38,648 nucleotides of DNA from Monosiga brevicollis MX1 (GCF_000002865.3 NW_001865058.1:308010-346657); one strand, 5' to 3'. Numbered from the stretch's first letter, positions 25,772 to 37,172 are shown. Made by a program: numbers and translations. Notes: a model not told the origin generated them from the letters alone.

Positions 25772-26866
25772 TCAGGGAAAGGCCGAGCCGCCATACAGGA
25801 CCGCATGGCCCTCTGCGACGGGGCAGAGCCAATGCCACCAGTTGGCTGGGATAAAGAGGGTGGGCAGCTCCTCAGGAACAGCGTGCAAGTCAAAGAGGTA
25901 GCCGCCAGCCTGGGCCACGCGCCGCCGCAAGGATAGCAAGTCTGCATGGGTGGCAGGAACGTCATCCCAGTCAGCCGCCCAGGTCGTCTCTGGCGGAAGT
26001 AGCATGACACGCTTGCGCCCGCGCAGCGCCGTCAAATAGGTATGCACAGGCACGGCACGTGGCGCATAAATGTCGCGATGGCAGCCAATGTGCGCATCTC
26101 GGTGGCTCAGAATCACTTGGTCGTAGGTGGGGACGTGCACGCTGGCTGGAAACCACCACGAAGGGTGTGTCATGCGTGGGTACTCAAAGGTGGCCCAACA
26201 CCGCCGGTCTGCATAAACGGCCTCTTGCACAATTTCCTGGGCCTCTTGATGCCCGCTCAGGCACTGTCGCTCGTTTTCGACGTCTACGTTGGGGAGTCGG
26301 CTGCTTGAACTGCGGTACAGGGTCTGCGCCAGCGCCAACAACTCTTCAGCCGCAGTCGGTGCTGCCGCCGAGTTGTCGTCAGCCATCTGCTCGTGTAGTT
26401 CCTGGAGGGTGTCCTCCAGTTCAGAAAGGCCAACCCCTTGCAGCGTCCAAAAGGGTCGTCCTGCTGTCAAGAGACGACGACGCGGCCGTCCGGCAAAATC
26501 TGGCGCAATGTGGGGACAGGTCTCGACCGATGACTCGTCCTCCGATGCAGATTCAATCTCTTCCGCGGGCTCTGGCATCCAAGGGAAGGCATCGCGTGCG
26601 GGATACTCGCCATCAAAATACACACAAAGAGAGCAGGCGGGAGCCAAGTCCTCGCCCATCGGCCCATCCAAACGGTCCTCACAGGCTTTCTCGAGCGGCA
26701 CAGGTTTGTCATTTAAGGCTGCGCCAGCCTGAACAACGCTTTTGACCGCAATCTTGTGCGGTCGAGACTTGGCATGCTTGCGCTGAGCCCGCTCCCCCGC
26801 CGCTCCCTCAAGATGCCCATCCACCACCAGCTGCCCACAAAGCTGACAGATCACCCCGCCCGCCAT
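25772..26866 (-). CDS. JmjC/cupin_8 domain protein, putative Fe(II)/2-oxoglutarate oxygenase
   Basis: This appears to be one exon of 364 residues. The C-terminal third looks like a cupin_8 JmjC fold. It has GCHRDIYAPR as the iron-binding HxD, then LTALRGRKRVMLLPPE, the usual G-x-K-x-x-x-L-x-P strand. A distal histidine follows in LFIPANWWHWLCPV, as in HSPBAP1-like proteins. Upstream, TFEYPRMTHPSWWFPASVHVP precedes the domain. The N-terminus has CQLCG followed by HAKSRPH, possibly a small zinc-binding module, and the middle is acidic and Ser-rich. The start at 26866 (MAGGVICQLCG) is chosen because further upstream the frame runs into GA and CA repeats. Substrate unknown; tRNA-modifying (TYW5-like), protein-hydroxylating and demethylase roles are all open. 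Confidence 0.75.
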   Translation of the reverse strand: MAGGVICQLCGQLVVDGHLEGAAGERAQRKHAKSRPHKIAVKSVVQAGAALNDKPVPLEKACEDRLDGPMGEDLAPACSLCVYFDGEYPARDAFPWMPEPAEEIESASEDESSVETCPHIAPDFAGRPRRRLLTAGRPFWTLQGVGLSELEDTLQELHEQMADDNSAAAPTAAEELLALAQTLYRSSSSRLPNVDVENERQCLSGHQEAQEIVQEAVYADRRCWATFEYPRMTHPSWWFPASVHVPTYDQVILSHRDAHIGCHRDIYAPRAVPVHTYLTALRGRKRVMLLPPETTWAADWDDVPATHADLLSLRRRVAQAGGYLFDLHAVPEELPTLFIPANWWHWLCPVAEGHAVLYGGSAFP

Positions 26867-27356
<490 letters not shown>

Positions 27357-29043
27357 TTATTGGGCCTTGTCCGCCTTGGCAGCGCTCTTGGCGTGTGCGC
27401 GCTTGGCTCGGTCAAAAAGCACGAAGAAGATGAGCATTGACATGTCTAGGGTGGGCAAAGGATGCATCCAGTGGCGAAAGCAAAGGCAGGCATGAAGCGT
27501 GAGGATGCCAATAAAGCTGGGCCACATTGAGGCTCGACATGGCGCGGGGGCTTGTTGTGTCGCAGTGCGAAAAGATGGCACGTACAGACAGCCTGAATCC
27601 AGCACCAGGAAAAGAAGCTGCTGTGGCAGTAAAAGACGCCGTAGGCCGCCACAAAGGCATAGAAGATGCAAAAGGCAAACTGGGCCAGCTGCAGCATGGT
27701 GACAAAGCGACCATACTTGCGGATAGCGGGCACCCGCACAGCCACGGCAAAGTATGCATACTACCATACGTTCGAGTGGCCATGTACAGAAGAAGGGGGG
27801 AGGGGAGGACGCACAGGATGCACAGGATGAGGAAGTGCAATCATCGGATTCCGAGGAAAGGAAGCGATCCAGGTGCTGCCGTACGGCTGACAAACACTTT
27901 CATGTCTCATGATAACAGCGTGATGGGCCACATACCATGACCACGTGGACAAAGGTGTTGGTGATGACGCCCATGAAGCTTGAGTCGACGGGCAAAAACC
28001 AGGCGTGCCAACCGATTGAGGGAGTAATGGCATGATGGTATAGCTAGATGATGTGCCAAGATGGGACAAGTGGCAGGAGTTGAGGTGAGCTCCAGATACT
28101 TTCTTTTGTCGCTCAGACCCACAGCGCCCCCCTCTGCGTCTCGCGCTCGCTCTTCCTCCCGCTTGACAAGGCATAAAGTGGCCGAAAATGTTGCTTCTCC
28201 AACTGTTCTGTCTTTGACTGGTCAACATGCCGCACGGTGGGGCGGGTGGGCGTGATGGTACACACCTGAAGGTACCAGGCCACGGGCAGGCCCTGCTCAT
28301 GCTTTTTAGCGAGGACAAGGAGGACCGTGTCGATCATCTCAATGTACTTGGAGGCATGAAACCACCAGAACCAGTACTCCATGCCTTGACGCAGCGTCCA
28401 CTCGCGATCGCAGGCCAGCAAGGTCGCATCGTAACTGTTGGCTGTGGCAAACAAGATTGCGTGAGCTTGGTATGCCGCCATGCGCGATATGAAGAGTCAG
28501 AGGTGGCGGGCAGAGGCCGACGGCTAGAGGCCAAAGGGGAGACAAGATGTACCATGCAGGTTGCGCCAGAGGGTGGAGGTGATTCCCACGCACATCCAGG
28601 CGGAGAACAAGCTCATGACGGCGTTGTAAATGACCTTGAACTGCATATTTGGGTTTGAGGATGGGGCAACTCTGTCAGGACACTCAACGGGTGGATACTT
28701 GGGGCAAGGAAATGGGGGGGAAGGGGCTCAACTGACTGTTTTGAGTTCGAGCCGGGGCCAACTCTTGGTCACGCGGATGACAATCTAATTCCAAACATCA
28801 AGGGCAAGAGTATCAGGCCGGCAAGTGAGCTGGGCGATCCAGGTACAAGTAGGTGATCTGGAGCACGGGCGAGCTGGGGACGAGCAAGTGTACCTGGATG
28901 GTAAGAAGATAGAGGGCCGGGCAGATGACGAGATCAACCCACATTTGACCGCGCCAGCGTGCTGCTGGGTGGTCTGGGGTGCGGGCGTGCCAATCTGCTT
29001 CGGGCCATAGGGCAAGTTCCGGCCAAGCGTCGGGCCACAACAT
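27357..29043 (-). CDS. ELO-family very-long-chain fatty acid elongase (3-ketoacyl-CoA synthase)
   Basis: This ER membrane enzyme condenses acyl-CoA with malonyl-CoA in fatty acid elongation. Seven exons join in frame: 28894-29043, 28737-28784, 28553-28640, 28266-28441, 27936-28043, 27586-27760, 27357-27445 (277 residues, within family range). Signatures: EYWFWWFHASKYIEMIDTVL (the KxxExxDT box); VAWYLQ|LYHHAITPSIGWHAWF, a QxxHH active-site box split by intron 4; NTFVHVVM|YAYFAVA (the N-x-x-x-H-x-x-M-Y box); and TMLQLAQFAF. The C-terminus is Lys/Ala-rich (AAKADKAQ), as is common in ER elongases. The first histidine is Gln here, as in many PUFA elongases of unicellular eukaryotes. The start ATG at 29043 suits family length, but the frame stays open upstream past an acceptor-like CTCTCACAG (29122-29114), so an extra 5' exon is possible. 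Confidence 0.92.
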
Positions 29044-30493
29044 GATGTTGGCTTGAAGAGGATGCTTCACCAGAGCTTGAAGAAGTCGGTAGTTGCTGAG
29101 AAGTTTAAGAGCTGTGAGAGCTCAAGACTTGGGTGTCCAAGATCTGCGATACCGCTGGAGCAAGGAGGAGATGGATCGCCAGCAGAGAAGGGGGAAGATC
29201 TGGCAACCTTCGCGCCGCGGGGCGGGTAATCAGATAAGAATCGTGGGCTTGCACCCTGGTTGAAGAAAAACGGTCACCGTGACGGCACAACACTAAGGAG
29301 ATTGGAAGCGCTCTGCTTGAAAGGAGCCAGATGAGAGGATGAGCTGGCGTGTGAACGATATCGGCATGTGAGGAAACCTTTACGCCTGATCATGTATGTT
29401 CCAGTCTGGGAGCAAGAGTAGCGATCACACGGTAGGAAAGACTCGGCAAGGCGGAAGCAGACGAGTGGCTGGCATGACAGGAAGGCCTCATTTCGAGCGC
29501 ACGGCCAGGAGAAAGACGACGAGAGGGAGTGAGGGAGCGAGACAGAGAGAGGACTGACACAGACCAGCGCAAACAGGAGAAGACAGATTGACAGACAGAG
29601 TCACAGACAGAGCAGAGCGGGGGAGAAGAAACCCATCAGCACCGCAGACGAGAACGAGAACAGCAGCGGTGCCCCAAGCCGGCCCGACACGACGCGACGA
29701 ATACGGCGCTGCAGCAGCAGCAGCAGGACTGCACACTTTGCACACACCGCCCACCTGGCGCGTACCTCTACACTTGAATTGTAAATTATCACACGTCTAT
29801 GCCATATTAAACTGGTATAGGTGTTGTGTGTGCCACACATAAAAGACGTTGGAGTCACACTTGGCGGTCTGTGACCCCTATACACGTGCTCAAAGGGCAA
29901 AAAGGTGTGTCAACTTTTTATTTACTTGTGGTACTTTTTAATTATAATGCCTAAGCCTACGCTGTTTAACTCGTGGGCGAACCTCCACAGCTGGCACATC
30001 GCCTATTCTTAGCCCTATAAAGCAGTCTTTTTATAGACCATTAGTGCTTGTAAGAACTAAAATTCTAGTTTATGAACTGGAATAGAGCTCTTATGCAGAA
30101 ATGTTAACACCTCCCATGTTAGTTATCGCAGAGAAAAATCTTGTTTCAGACGAGCGGCCGAGATGGCTCCCTGCACGCAATTTCGGACTTCTCACACACA
30201 CCTCCGCCGTCGCTCCTGACTCTTGAGCTCGCCTCACGTGCTATCTCGTTCACTTTCTTCCTCGCATCGCTTGAGATCGCCTGTTGCTGCTCCCTGCCCC
30301 TCTCTCCTTGCCCTCTTTCTCTCTCCCTCTCCCTCTCTCTTTCTCTGTGTGTGCTGCTAGCTCTTGTGGCCTTCTCTAAAATAGTTTTGTCGCCCTCCCC
30401 GCTCGGCTCGGACTCGAACTCTTTCTCCTCCTGGCTTGGCGAGTGCTGATCTGCAGGCTTGTTGCAAGCGCTTTGGATTCAAAACACGCCACC
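29044..30493. other. Divergent upstream region of the elongase and MOV10-like genes
   Basis: This 1.45 kb separates two divergent genes. Bases 29500-29640 are GA-rich. Bases 29775-30130 are AT-rich and include a perfect short inverted repeat, CTATAAA (30015) with TTTATAG (30030). Bases 30290-30350 are CT-rich, probably promoter or 5' UTR of the helicase gene. An upstream elongase exon may lie near 29100-29290. No structural RNA was recognised. Confidence 0.55.
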
Positions 30494-33400
30494 ATGTTTC
30501 GACAGCACATGGCTGCTCACAACCCGTTTATGCCTCATCGGCTGGTCCAAAACCCCTACCATTGGCCACTTTTCACGCAACTCGAGCTGCTCCAGAACAC
30601 CATCGAACAACGACGCACGACACCCACCATTGGGTTTGAAATCACAAATGAGCTCAACTTTGGCACGTTGACGATCGATCCCGACGACGAGGATACCGAG
30701 CCCACGAATGAAGACCTCACCCGCACCATCTCCATTATTAACCACACCCCGCGTAACTGTACGGTACGTCGCCCTCTTGGTTCTTGCCTTTGAACCACAG
30801 ATCAGCACCCCGACACCATGCACCTCCTTGCCCCCCGCTAGCACCAATCACACCACTGAAGTTTATCAAGCTTTTGCAACTTTTTTTTTCTCGCATCACT
30901 AACATACACTGGCCTCTGCTTCTCCCTTCAGGTTATAGGACTCAAGTGCCTCCAGCCCACCCGGGCCCTGTCGTGGGATTGCCATGATGTACCCTGCAAG
31001 GCCCGCCCAAACACAGAGGAGACGATTGAGTGCTACCTGGATCTCAGCGAACTGAGCTTTGAGCACACCCCCTTTGTCCACATTGATATCCATTTGGTCG
31101 TTATGATTGCGGAGCCTGGACTCAACGCCGCCACCTGCCACCCTATCCACGTCACGGCCTTTGTTCGCAATGCCGCCGCCCTCCGTGATCTTGATCCTCG
31201 GAGTGCCGAGTTCTATCCTCCCACCTTTTACACCGCCCTTTCTCGGCGCACTCTTGTCGACACGCTCCCCACGTCCGTCTTTGACGCGGGCGCCCTTCCC
31301 GAGGTGGCCCAACCCCCGCCTACCCAGGACATTGCGCTTTTCAATGCCAAGCGTGACGTTGAGGTCGCCGAGCAGCAAGCCCGCCCCTCCAACCTAAACC
31401 CGCCCCAGCTTCAAAGCCGCCTTCTCCAACTCGAAAAGGCACAACACGTGCTGGACGTGGATAAACTCACAATCATGGGTGTCAAGTGGCAGTTCAAGCG
31501 GCGAACATTCATCAAGGATGAAGAGGTCGTTTTTATCGCCGTCACCGTGCCTGGCATGCTCGAGGGCCGCCCCCATCTCGTTCCCGCAGACCCAGTGGAG
31601 CTTTCCTGCATCTATAGCACTTCTGCGGGAGAAGTCAAGGCCCCGTCCTACCTCTGTCGTGTCTGGAACAAGATTGGTACCGATGAGGTCCTGCTCGCCT
31701 GTCCCCACACCCTCAAGCTTGACAAGCCTGGGCCCGCCACGACCGTAGCCCTGCGCTTCTTCGCTCAGACCCACGCTTTTGACTTTCTGCAAACCTGCAT
31801 CACCGACAGCATCCCCAGCACAATGCAAGACCCAGTGATCAATGACTCAAAGGTAGCTCTGCCCCGCCCTGCTTGCCATCGTCACACCTAGACTTGCTAC
31901 AGCGTCGGTCATCCGCCCGCAGCCCCGAGGCCATCCTACACCTCTCACTCTGTCATCGCATGCTTTTAGCTTGAAGCCCTCACCAATTTAATCCAAAGGG
32001 TTGACATGCCCTGTACCTTCTTCAACGACGCTCTCAATCCCGAGCAGAAGGCTGCTGTCCTCACCACGCTTCGCCGCACCAAGCACCTGCTGAAGAAGAA
32101 AGTCAGTCGTCTACCACCATTCCTCGTTTGGGGCCCACCTGGCACAGGTAAGCAGCTCTGCCCTCCAACGCTGGTCTTCTGCGTGATGTTTTTTTTTGTT
32201 TTTGTTTTTTTGAAATCTGGCAGCGTCCAAGTGCTCAACCTTTTGCTCCTAACGCTTGCTGTGCATTCGCTAGGCAAAACGGAGACGGTGGCGGAAAGCG
32301 TTTGTCAAATTTTGGCTCGGCCTGAATTGGGCTCAATCCTGGCGCTCTGCTCGTCGGATGCTGCTGCTGACGTCCTAGCACAGCGCTTAATCTCCAAAAT
32401 GGTCACATCGCAGCAAATGCTGCGACTCAACTGGCCTTGGCGCTTTCGTGCAGAACTGCCGACACCACTCCTCGCCTTTTCGCGCCTCTCGCCCGAAGGC
32501 CGCTTTATCATACCTTCGGAGCACGAACTCAATGCCATCCCCATCATCATTTGCACCACCATGACCGTCAGTCTCCTACCATGCAACTACTCCTGCAACA
32601 CCATCATTGTGGACGAGGCTGCACAAGCCATTGAGGCCGAGCTGTACACGCCCCTGCGTTTTGCCACCAAGCGCACCAACTGGGTGCTGGTTGGCGACCA
32701 CAACCAGTTGGGTCCCGTGGTTCGCAACGCCAAGGCACGTGAATGGGGCCTCGGCCGATCGTTGCCGGAGCGCCTCATCCAGTACCCGGTCTACCGGCCC
32801 AGCATCGACAGCCCCCTCTGCGTCCGACTCTGCAAAAATTATCGCTCCCACCCGGCCCTGCTCGAGTTGCCCTCTCGTCTCTTCTACGACAACCAACTCG
32901 AGGCCTGCGGAAACCCTCTTGAGCTTGACAGCCTGTCCACCTGGTCAAAACTGCCAGTGGAGCACAATGTACGTCCCTTTGCTGGCGCCCACAAAGCACT
33001 TGCCATGCGCTCTGCTGCAGCCCGACCTAACAATTGCGTGTGCACATTTGTACGACGGACAGTGTCCCATGCTAATTCACGGCGTGAATGGAAGCGCCAT
33101 TCGTCTTGAGCACTTGGGTGGCTTATGCAACCCGGCCGAGGCTGCAACCGTGGTCAGCTTTATTCAGCGGCTGCTCGATGATTATCCTGGCCACCTCTCG
33201 CCCAAAGACTTTGGCGTGATTGCCCCCTATCGCCTTCAGGTGGGTGACGCATTGGGCGGCAACTCGTGTTTTTGGCGTTTACTCTGACGTGACAGCATGG
33301 CCTTCAGGGCACGAAAGGTAGCGCTTGTGGTTTGATGTCTCACGGCTCGGGTATGTATTCTCTCAAAACAGGTGCGGCTACTGCGCAAGCGTATGCGTGA

Positions 33401-34138
33401 GGTTGACCTGGGCGCTGTTCGTTGCGGCACGGTGGATGACTTTCAGGGCCAAGAGGCCAAGGTGAGGAGTGGACAGACCCACAAAAGAAGTCTCTTTACC
33501 CAGATTGTGCGCGCGTGTACATTCATGGTTGTAACAATGGTATGTTTGCGATTGAGAAAACAGATTATTATCGTGTCCACTACGCTGGCTGGGGAGCTGG
33601 CCCTGCTCAAACACCGGGCCAACTCGGACCCCGTGGGCCATTTGATGCGCGACAGCCCAGACTGGGATCTCTTGGGCAACCGACACCGCTTCAACGTGGC
33701 CATTACTCGTGCCAAGGTAAGAAGGCCCCTGATATCAACGACACGTGGCCCTTGAGGATTTGATAGTTGGTGGCGTCTCATGACTGTGTCACTTGTGCTT
33801 TGAAAAAAAAAACCGAAAAAAAAACGAAAAAACGAAAAAATTATATCCCATGCAAGGCCTTGATGGTTGTTGTGGGTGATCCACTGGCGTTGTCGCGGGA
33901 GAACTATTGGAGCCAGCTTTTACGCCATTGTCTGGAGCGCGGGGCCTATAGTGGATGTGCATGCCCGGGCCTGATTCCAGACCACCTGGTCACAACGCCC
34001 GGTCATCCCCGCCATGTAGTTTCGAGCGGTGCTGCCCAATACCTGGGTGGCAGCGCCGATCGCTCTGCTACTTGGGGTGACCGCAACGATCTCAATGATC
34101 TTTACGCGGACAGCATGGAATTGCGACGGGTCTTTTGA
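30494..34138 (+). CDS. MOV10/Armitage-like superfamily 1 RNA helicase
   Basis: This is an ATP-dependent RNA helicase of the UPF1-like group; MOV10 relatives unwind RNA 5' to 3' in mRNA decay, RNA silencing and retroelement control. Eight exons join in frame: 30494-30763, 30932-31852, 31970-32147, 32274-32968, 33063-33239, 33372-33461, 33564-33716, 33857-34138 (921 residues; human MOV10 1003). The ATG lies in a strong GCCACCATG context. Helicase motifs in order: FLVWGPPGTG|KTET (motif I, cut by intron 3); IIVDEAAQAIEAE (II); WVLVGDHNQLGPVV (III); LCKNYRSHPALLELPSRLFY (IV); RCGTVDDFQGQEAK|IIIVST (V); HRFNVAITRAK|ALMVVVGD (VI). The N-terminal ~480 residues match the long beta-rich MOV10 region in layout. 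Motif II reads DEAAQ as in UPF1. Intron 3 length is a multiple of three, so the unspliced frame stays open across it. Confidence 0.92.
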
Positions 34139-34310
34139 ATTGCACTTTTTGAATTGAGCGAACGACGTTCATGGCATGTGTTAAATTTCTCAGTGGCATT
34201 CGATAGCAAACGATTCTCTTATAACCATTAAAGCAGGGGCGTGGGTGGCCGAGCATGACTTCGAGCGACAACACGGCGAGGGACTCGAGGGGGAGGCCAT
34301 GGTGCTGAAT
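34139..34310. other. Short 3' spacer between convergent genes
   Basis: These 172 bases separate the stops of the MOV10-like gene and the EEP gene. No gene was recognised. Confidence 0.6.
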
Positions 34311-35273
34311 CTAGGGGCGCCAGGCAAAGTCTGCAATGACGGGTTTGTGATCGGAAGAGACATTGCCTCGATCAATGATACAGTTGGTGCAACGCAAATG
34401 ATCCTCCCAGGCGCGGTTTGTATAGATGTAGTCAATGCGGGTGTTGAAGCGGCATGTCAAGACACTGTCGCTGCGGCGGTTACAGCGGGCATAAACGTCG
34501 ACCCAGCCGGCGTCGGCAATGGTCTCGCAAAGGGAGGAAACGGGGGCTTCCCAGTTGGTACGGGCGCGAATATGGGCGATTTCGGCCCAACGGGTCTCAG
34601 AGTAGTCAGACTTGGTAAGGGCATTGAAATCACCGGCAAAGAGCTGGGGGCGGGCTTTGCGGGGTGCGGGCTCGCTGTGGATGCGCATTACCTCCTGCCA
34701 TTCCGTGTGTCGAGTGGGCTCGCGCCGATGATCCAAATGCACGTTGTGGAGCAGGAGCGAAGGATGGCCCTCGATGTCGAGCTGCACACACTTGATGCGC
34801 AGCTGTTGGCGGCCAGAAGGGCCGGCACCGCGCGGTTGCTCCGGGGAGCCGTCCTTGGGCCGCACGGCGGCAGGCAGACTGACCATGGGATGGCGTGACA
34901 GGATGGCGTTGCCAGCAAAGGTCACAAACGCCCATTTGGCTGCGGGGCGTGGCCCAGGGGCGCAGCGGGTCAGAACCTCACAATACCACTCCAGCACCAT
35001 CTTTCCCAAAGGGTTGAGGTCTGGCACCAGGCGACTCGTGTAGCTGGCATCGTCCTTGGTAAAGAGGCGAAAATTGCTAAATTCTTGAAGGAGGTACACG
35101 TCGGCATCGTACGCGACGAGCTGAACCAACATTTCGTCAAGGCGCGGCTGCCCGTCGTCATCCTGCAAGCAGTGCACGTTCCAGGTGCAAACACGCAAGG
35201 CGTCGGGGTCGTGCGCCACACCCAGCTCTGCAGGTGGTCGCCAGTTTGGCAACAGGCCTGCCGCGCTTGCCAT
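34311..35273 (-). CDS. Endonuclease/exonuclease/phosphatase (EEP) fold protein
   Basis: This is one exon of 320 residues with the full Mg-dependent EEP signature. It has VCTWNVHCL (metal-side Asn), VYLLQEFSNF (catalytic Glu), NVHLDHRREP (histidine), LFAGDFNAL (Asp/Asn), RIDYIYTN, and a terminal SSDHKPVIADF (Asp-His). The fold serves CCR4-type deadenylases, TDP2, neutral sphingomyelinases and inositol phosphatases; nothing here settles the substrate. No signal peptide or membrane segment is seen, so a cytosolic or nuclear enzyme is likely. The chosen ATG at 35273 (MASAAGLLPNW) has A at -3 and G at +4. The frame is open for 26 further codons upstream without an ATG, so a spliced 5' exon cannot be excluded. 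Confidence 0.82.
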   Translation of the reverse strand: MASAAGLLPNWRPPAELGVAHDPDALRVCTWNVHCLQDDDGQPRLDEMLVQLVAYDADVYLLQEFSNFRLFTKDDASYTSRLVPDLNPLGKMVLEWYCEVLTRCAPGPRPAAKWAFVTFAGNAILSRHPMVSLPAAVRPKDGSPEQPRGAGPSGRQQLRIKCVQLDIEGHPSLLLHNVHLDHRREPTRHTEWQEVMRIHSEPAPRKARPQLFAGDFNALTKSDYSETRWAEIAHIRARTNWEAPVSSLCETIADAGWVDVYARCNRRSDSVLTCRFNTRIDYIYTNRAWEDHLRCTNCIIDRGNVSSDHKPVIADFAWRP

Positions 35274-35429
35274 GCTTGCCAATCGTCCTCGCTGCACTGC
35301 ACTGCTCTCGTCACTTGGCCAAGGGGCTCGCACCACAAATTGGAAATGCAACGCTTACGCAGTCGGAAACGAGAAACGAAGCTTGAGAGCTCCTGCACAC
35401 TGATGCCTTGCTCGGGCAAATATCCATGC

Positions 35430-35432
<3 letters not shown>

Positions 35433-35490
<58 letters not shown>
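35433..35490. repeat. (TG)n microsatellite upstream of the EEP gene
   Basis: About 29 TG units on the + strand, followed by a short CGTGTG tail, roughly 160 bases upstream of the predicted EEP start. Confidence 0.95.
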
Positions 35491-35495
<5 letters not shown>

Positions 35496-35868
35496 GCGAG
35501 CCAAAGGGACAGACGGCGGCAACACAGAGACAGCGAGAGCGATGCAGAGACAGCGACACAGACAGCAGCGACACAGACAGCAGAGACGGCCAAACAGAGC
35601 GCAAGAGAAGAGAGGAACAAAATCGCGCCAAAGTTGGCATCTCATGCTAATTTAAGACTATTACGCAATGGCTGCTCGCATCGCGGAGGGAAAGAGAGAG
35701 TGAGAGAGACAGACAGAGAGACAGCCAGAGAGATAGACAGAGAGATAGACAGAGAGATAGACAGAGACAGAGACACAGAGACACAGAGACAGAGGAGTGA
35801 GTGAGGAATCCGGGGCGTCCAAAGTCGGAAGGAGGTTCAATCTGGGTTCGGCCGTGTCCCCTCCCCTC

Positions 35869-35874
<6 letters not shown>

Positions 35875-35940
<66 letters not shown>
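35875..35940. repeat. Compound (CA)n(TA)n microsatellite
   Basis: About 28 CA units pass directly into five TA units, 187 bases upstream of the U-box gene ATG. Confidence 0.95.
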
Positions 35941-36126
35941 CGTTGCCTCTCTCCTGCCTTGGCTTGTCTTGGGGCACAGGGCCGAACAAGGCCGCCGATC
36001 ATCCGCGCCACATCCTCACAAACAGGGCGTCAAGCCGGTTCGAGTGCGATCCAGAAAAGCTGTCGCCGAGACTTTTGGCAAAACGCTATTTTCAACCTTT
36101 CTACAAGCTCGCGTTGCATCGACATC

Positions 36127-36976
36127 ATGCCCGCTCCGCCGCCTCCTCCTACGCCTCCGCCTCTGCCGCAAAGTTCCTCGCCACCCGCTAGAAGACGGGT
36201 TGTTGATGTGGTGAGCAGCATTGAAGAGGCGAGCTCTCGTCGAGCCGTGCTTCAAGCGATCCATCATGGTGTTGCGCTGAGTCGCACCCAGCAAACCCCC
36301 GCCCCAACGCAGCCACCGCCACCCCCCATGTCCCACCCTGTGAGTGTGCGGCCACCGAGCCCGCCTCGACCGGCACCCTTTCGCTTGGTCATGCGGGAGC
36401 TCTTGTATCGCATTCCAAAAACGCCGTCTATTGATTGTGTGGCCCCACTTACATTACCGGTACGCCACACCTCCGATGGCATCCTGATGGCAGGCACCCC
36501 GTGGTGCAACACCGCTTGCCCAGAGTTCTCCAATCATGGTGCTGCAACAGCTCTCATGCTCCACATGTTCTCAGGTGCTAGATCCCGACGCAGAAATTCC
36601 CGCTGCTTTTAAGTGTCCAATCACTTTGGACCTCTTCAAGGATCCAGTGGTGGCCCAAGATGGACATACATACGAGCTTGAAGCCATTCGGCATTGGGGT
36701 GTTGAACACAAAACCTCGCCCATCACCCGACGGCCCATCGACGTGGAGGCCCTGGTTCCCAACCATGTTCTCCGAGGTTTGATCATGGCCTGGGCCGAAC
36801 AGCACGCGGCACAACCCTCCGTGAGTTCCAGCTCTGATAGCAGTGCCGAGAGCCTCGAGGCACCTGATCCCAGCAGGCTGGGCGCTGAGCAAGCCGCTCC
36901 CTCTTATCCACCCTGCCCCCCCGTTTCACCGGACGCAACCCAGCCATCATCCACCCATCAGTCATTGTATGATTGA
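36127..36976 (+). CDS. U-box domain protein, putative E3 ubiquitin ligase
   Basis: Two exons, 36127-36459 and 36575-36976, give 244 residues. The second exon carries a canonical U-box: FKCPITLDLFKDPVVAQDGH, TYELEAIRHW, TSPITRRPID, LVPNHVLRGLIMAW. U-boxes adopt a RING-like fold without zinc and recruit E2 enzymes. The first exon encodes proline runs (PAPPPPPTPPPLP, TQPPPPPMSHP) that could bind SH3, WW or EVH1 domains. The tail after the U-box is Ser-rich, then Pro-rich, and shows no second domain. No TPR, ARM or kinase partner domain is present, unlike CHIP or plant U-box proteins. The 115-nt intron has GTACGC and TCAG borders, phase 0. A small extra exon inside the intron is possible but not needed for frame. 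Confidence 0.85.
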
Positions 36977-37172
36977 TGACTCGAAGAAGCGTGAAACGGC
37001 AGGCCCGTCCGCACGCACACACGAAAAGAGTGAGCAGAAAAAAAGTAAAGGAGAAAAAGAACGCCTGGGCTCGTCAATTGATGACACAAAACCCACAAGC
37101 ATGAAAGCATTTGCAGGAAAACTTGACACATGAGGGGTAGGCTGAGCGGGTGACGTCATGACATCTACCGGC
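36977..37172. other. Short convergent 3' spacer
   Basis: These 196 bases lie between the U-box and TPR genes. They are A-rich with no gene recognised. Confidence 0.55.

Larger units (their letters stand above)
35274..36126. other. Divergent upstream region with two microsatellites
   Basis: This lies between the EEP gene (-) and the U-box gene (+). It contains a (GT)n array, a GA/CAGA-rich block (35690-35795) and a (CA)n(TA)n array. Reading frames across it are repeat-encoded. Probable promoter region for both genes. Confidence 0.6.

Noticed and set aside
30443-30493. Upstream start for the MOV10-like gene
   Set aside because: The in-frame codon at 30443 is GTG; the ATG at 30494 has a near-perfect GCCACC context.
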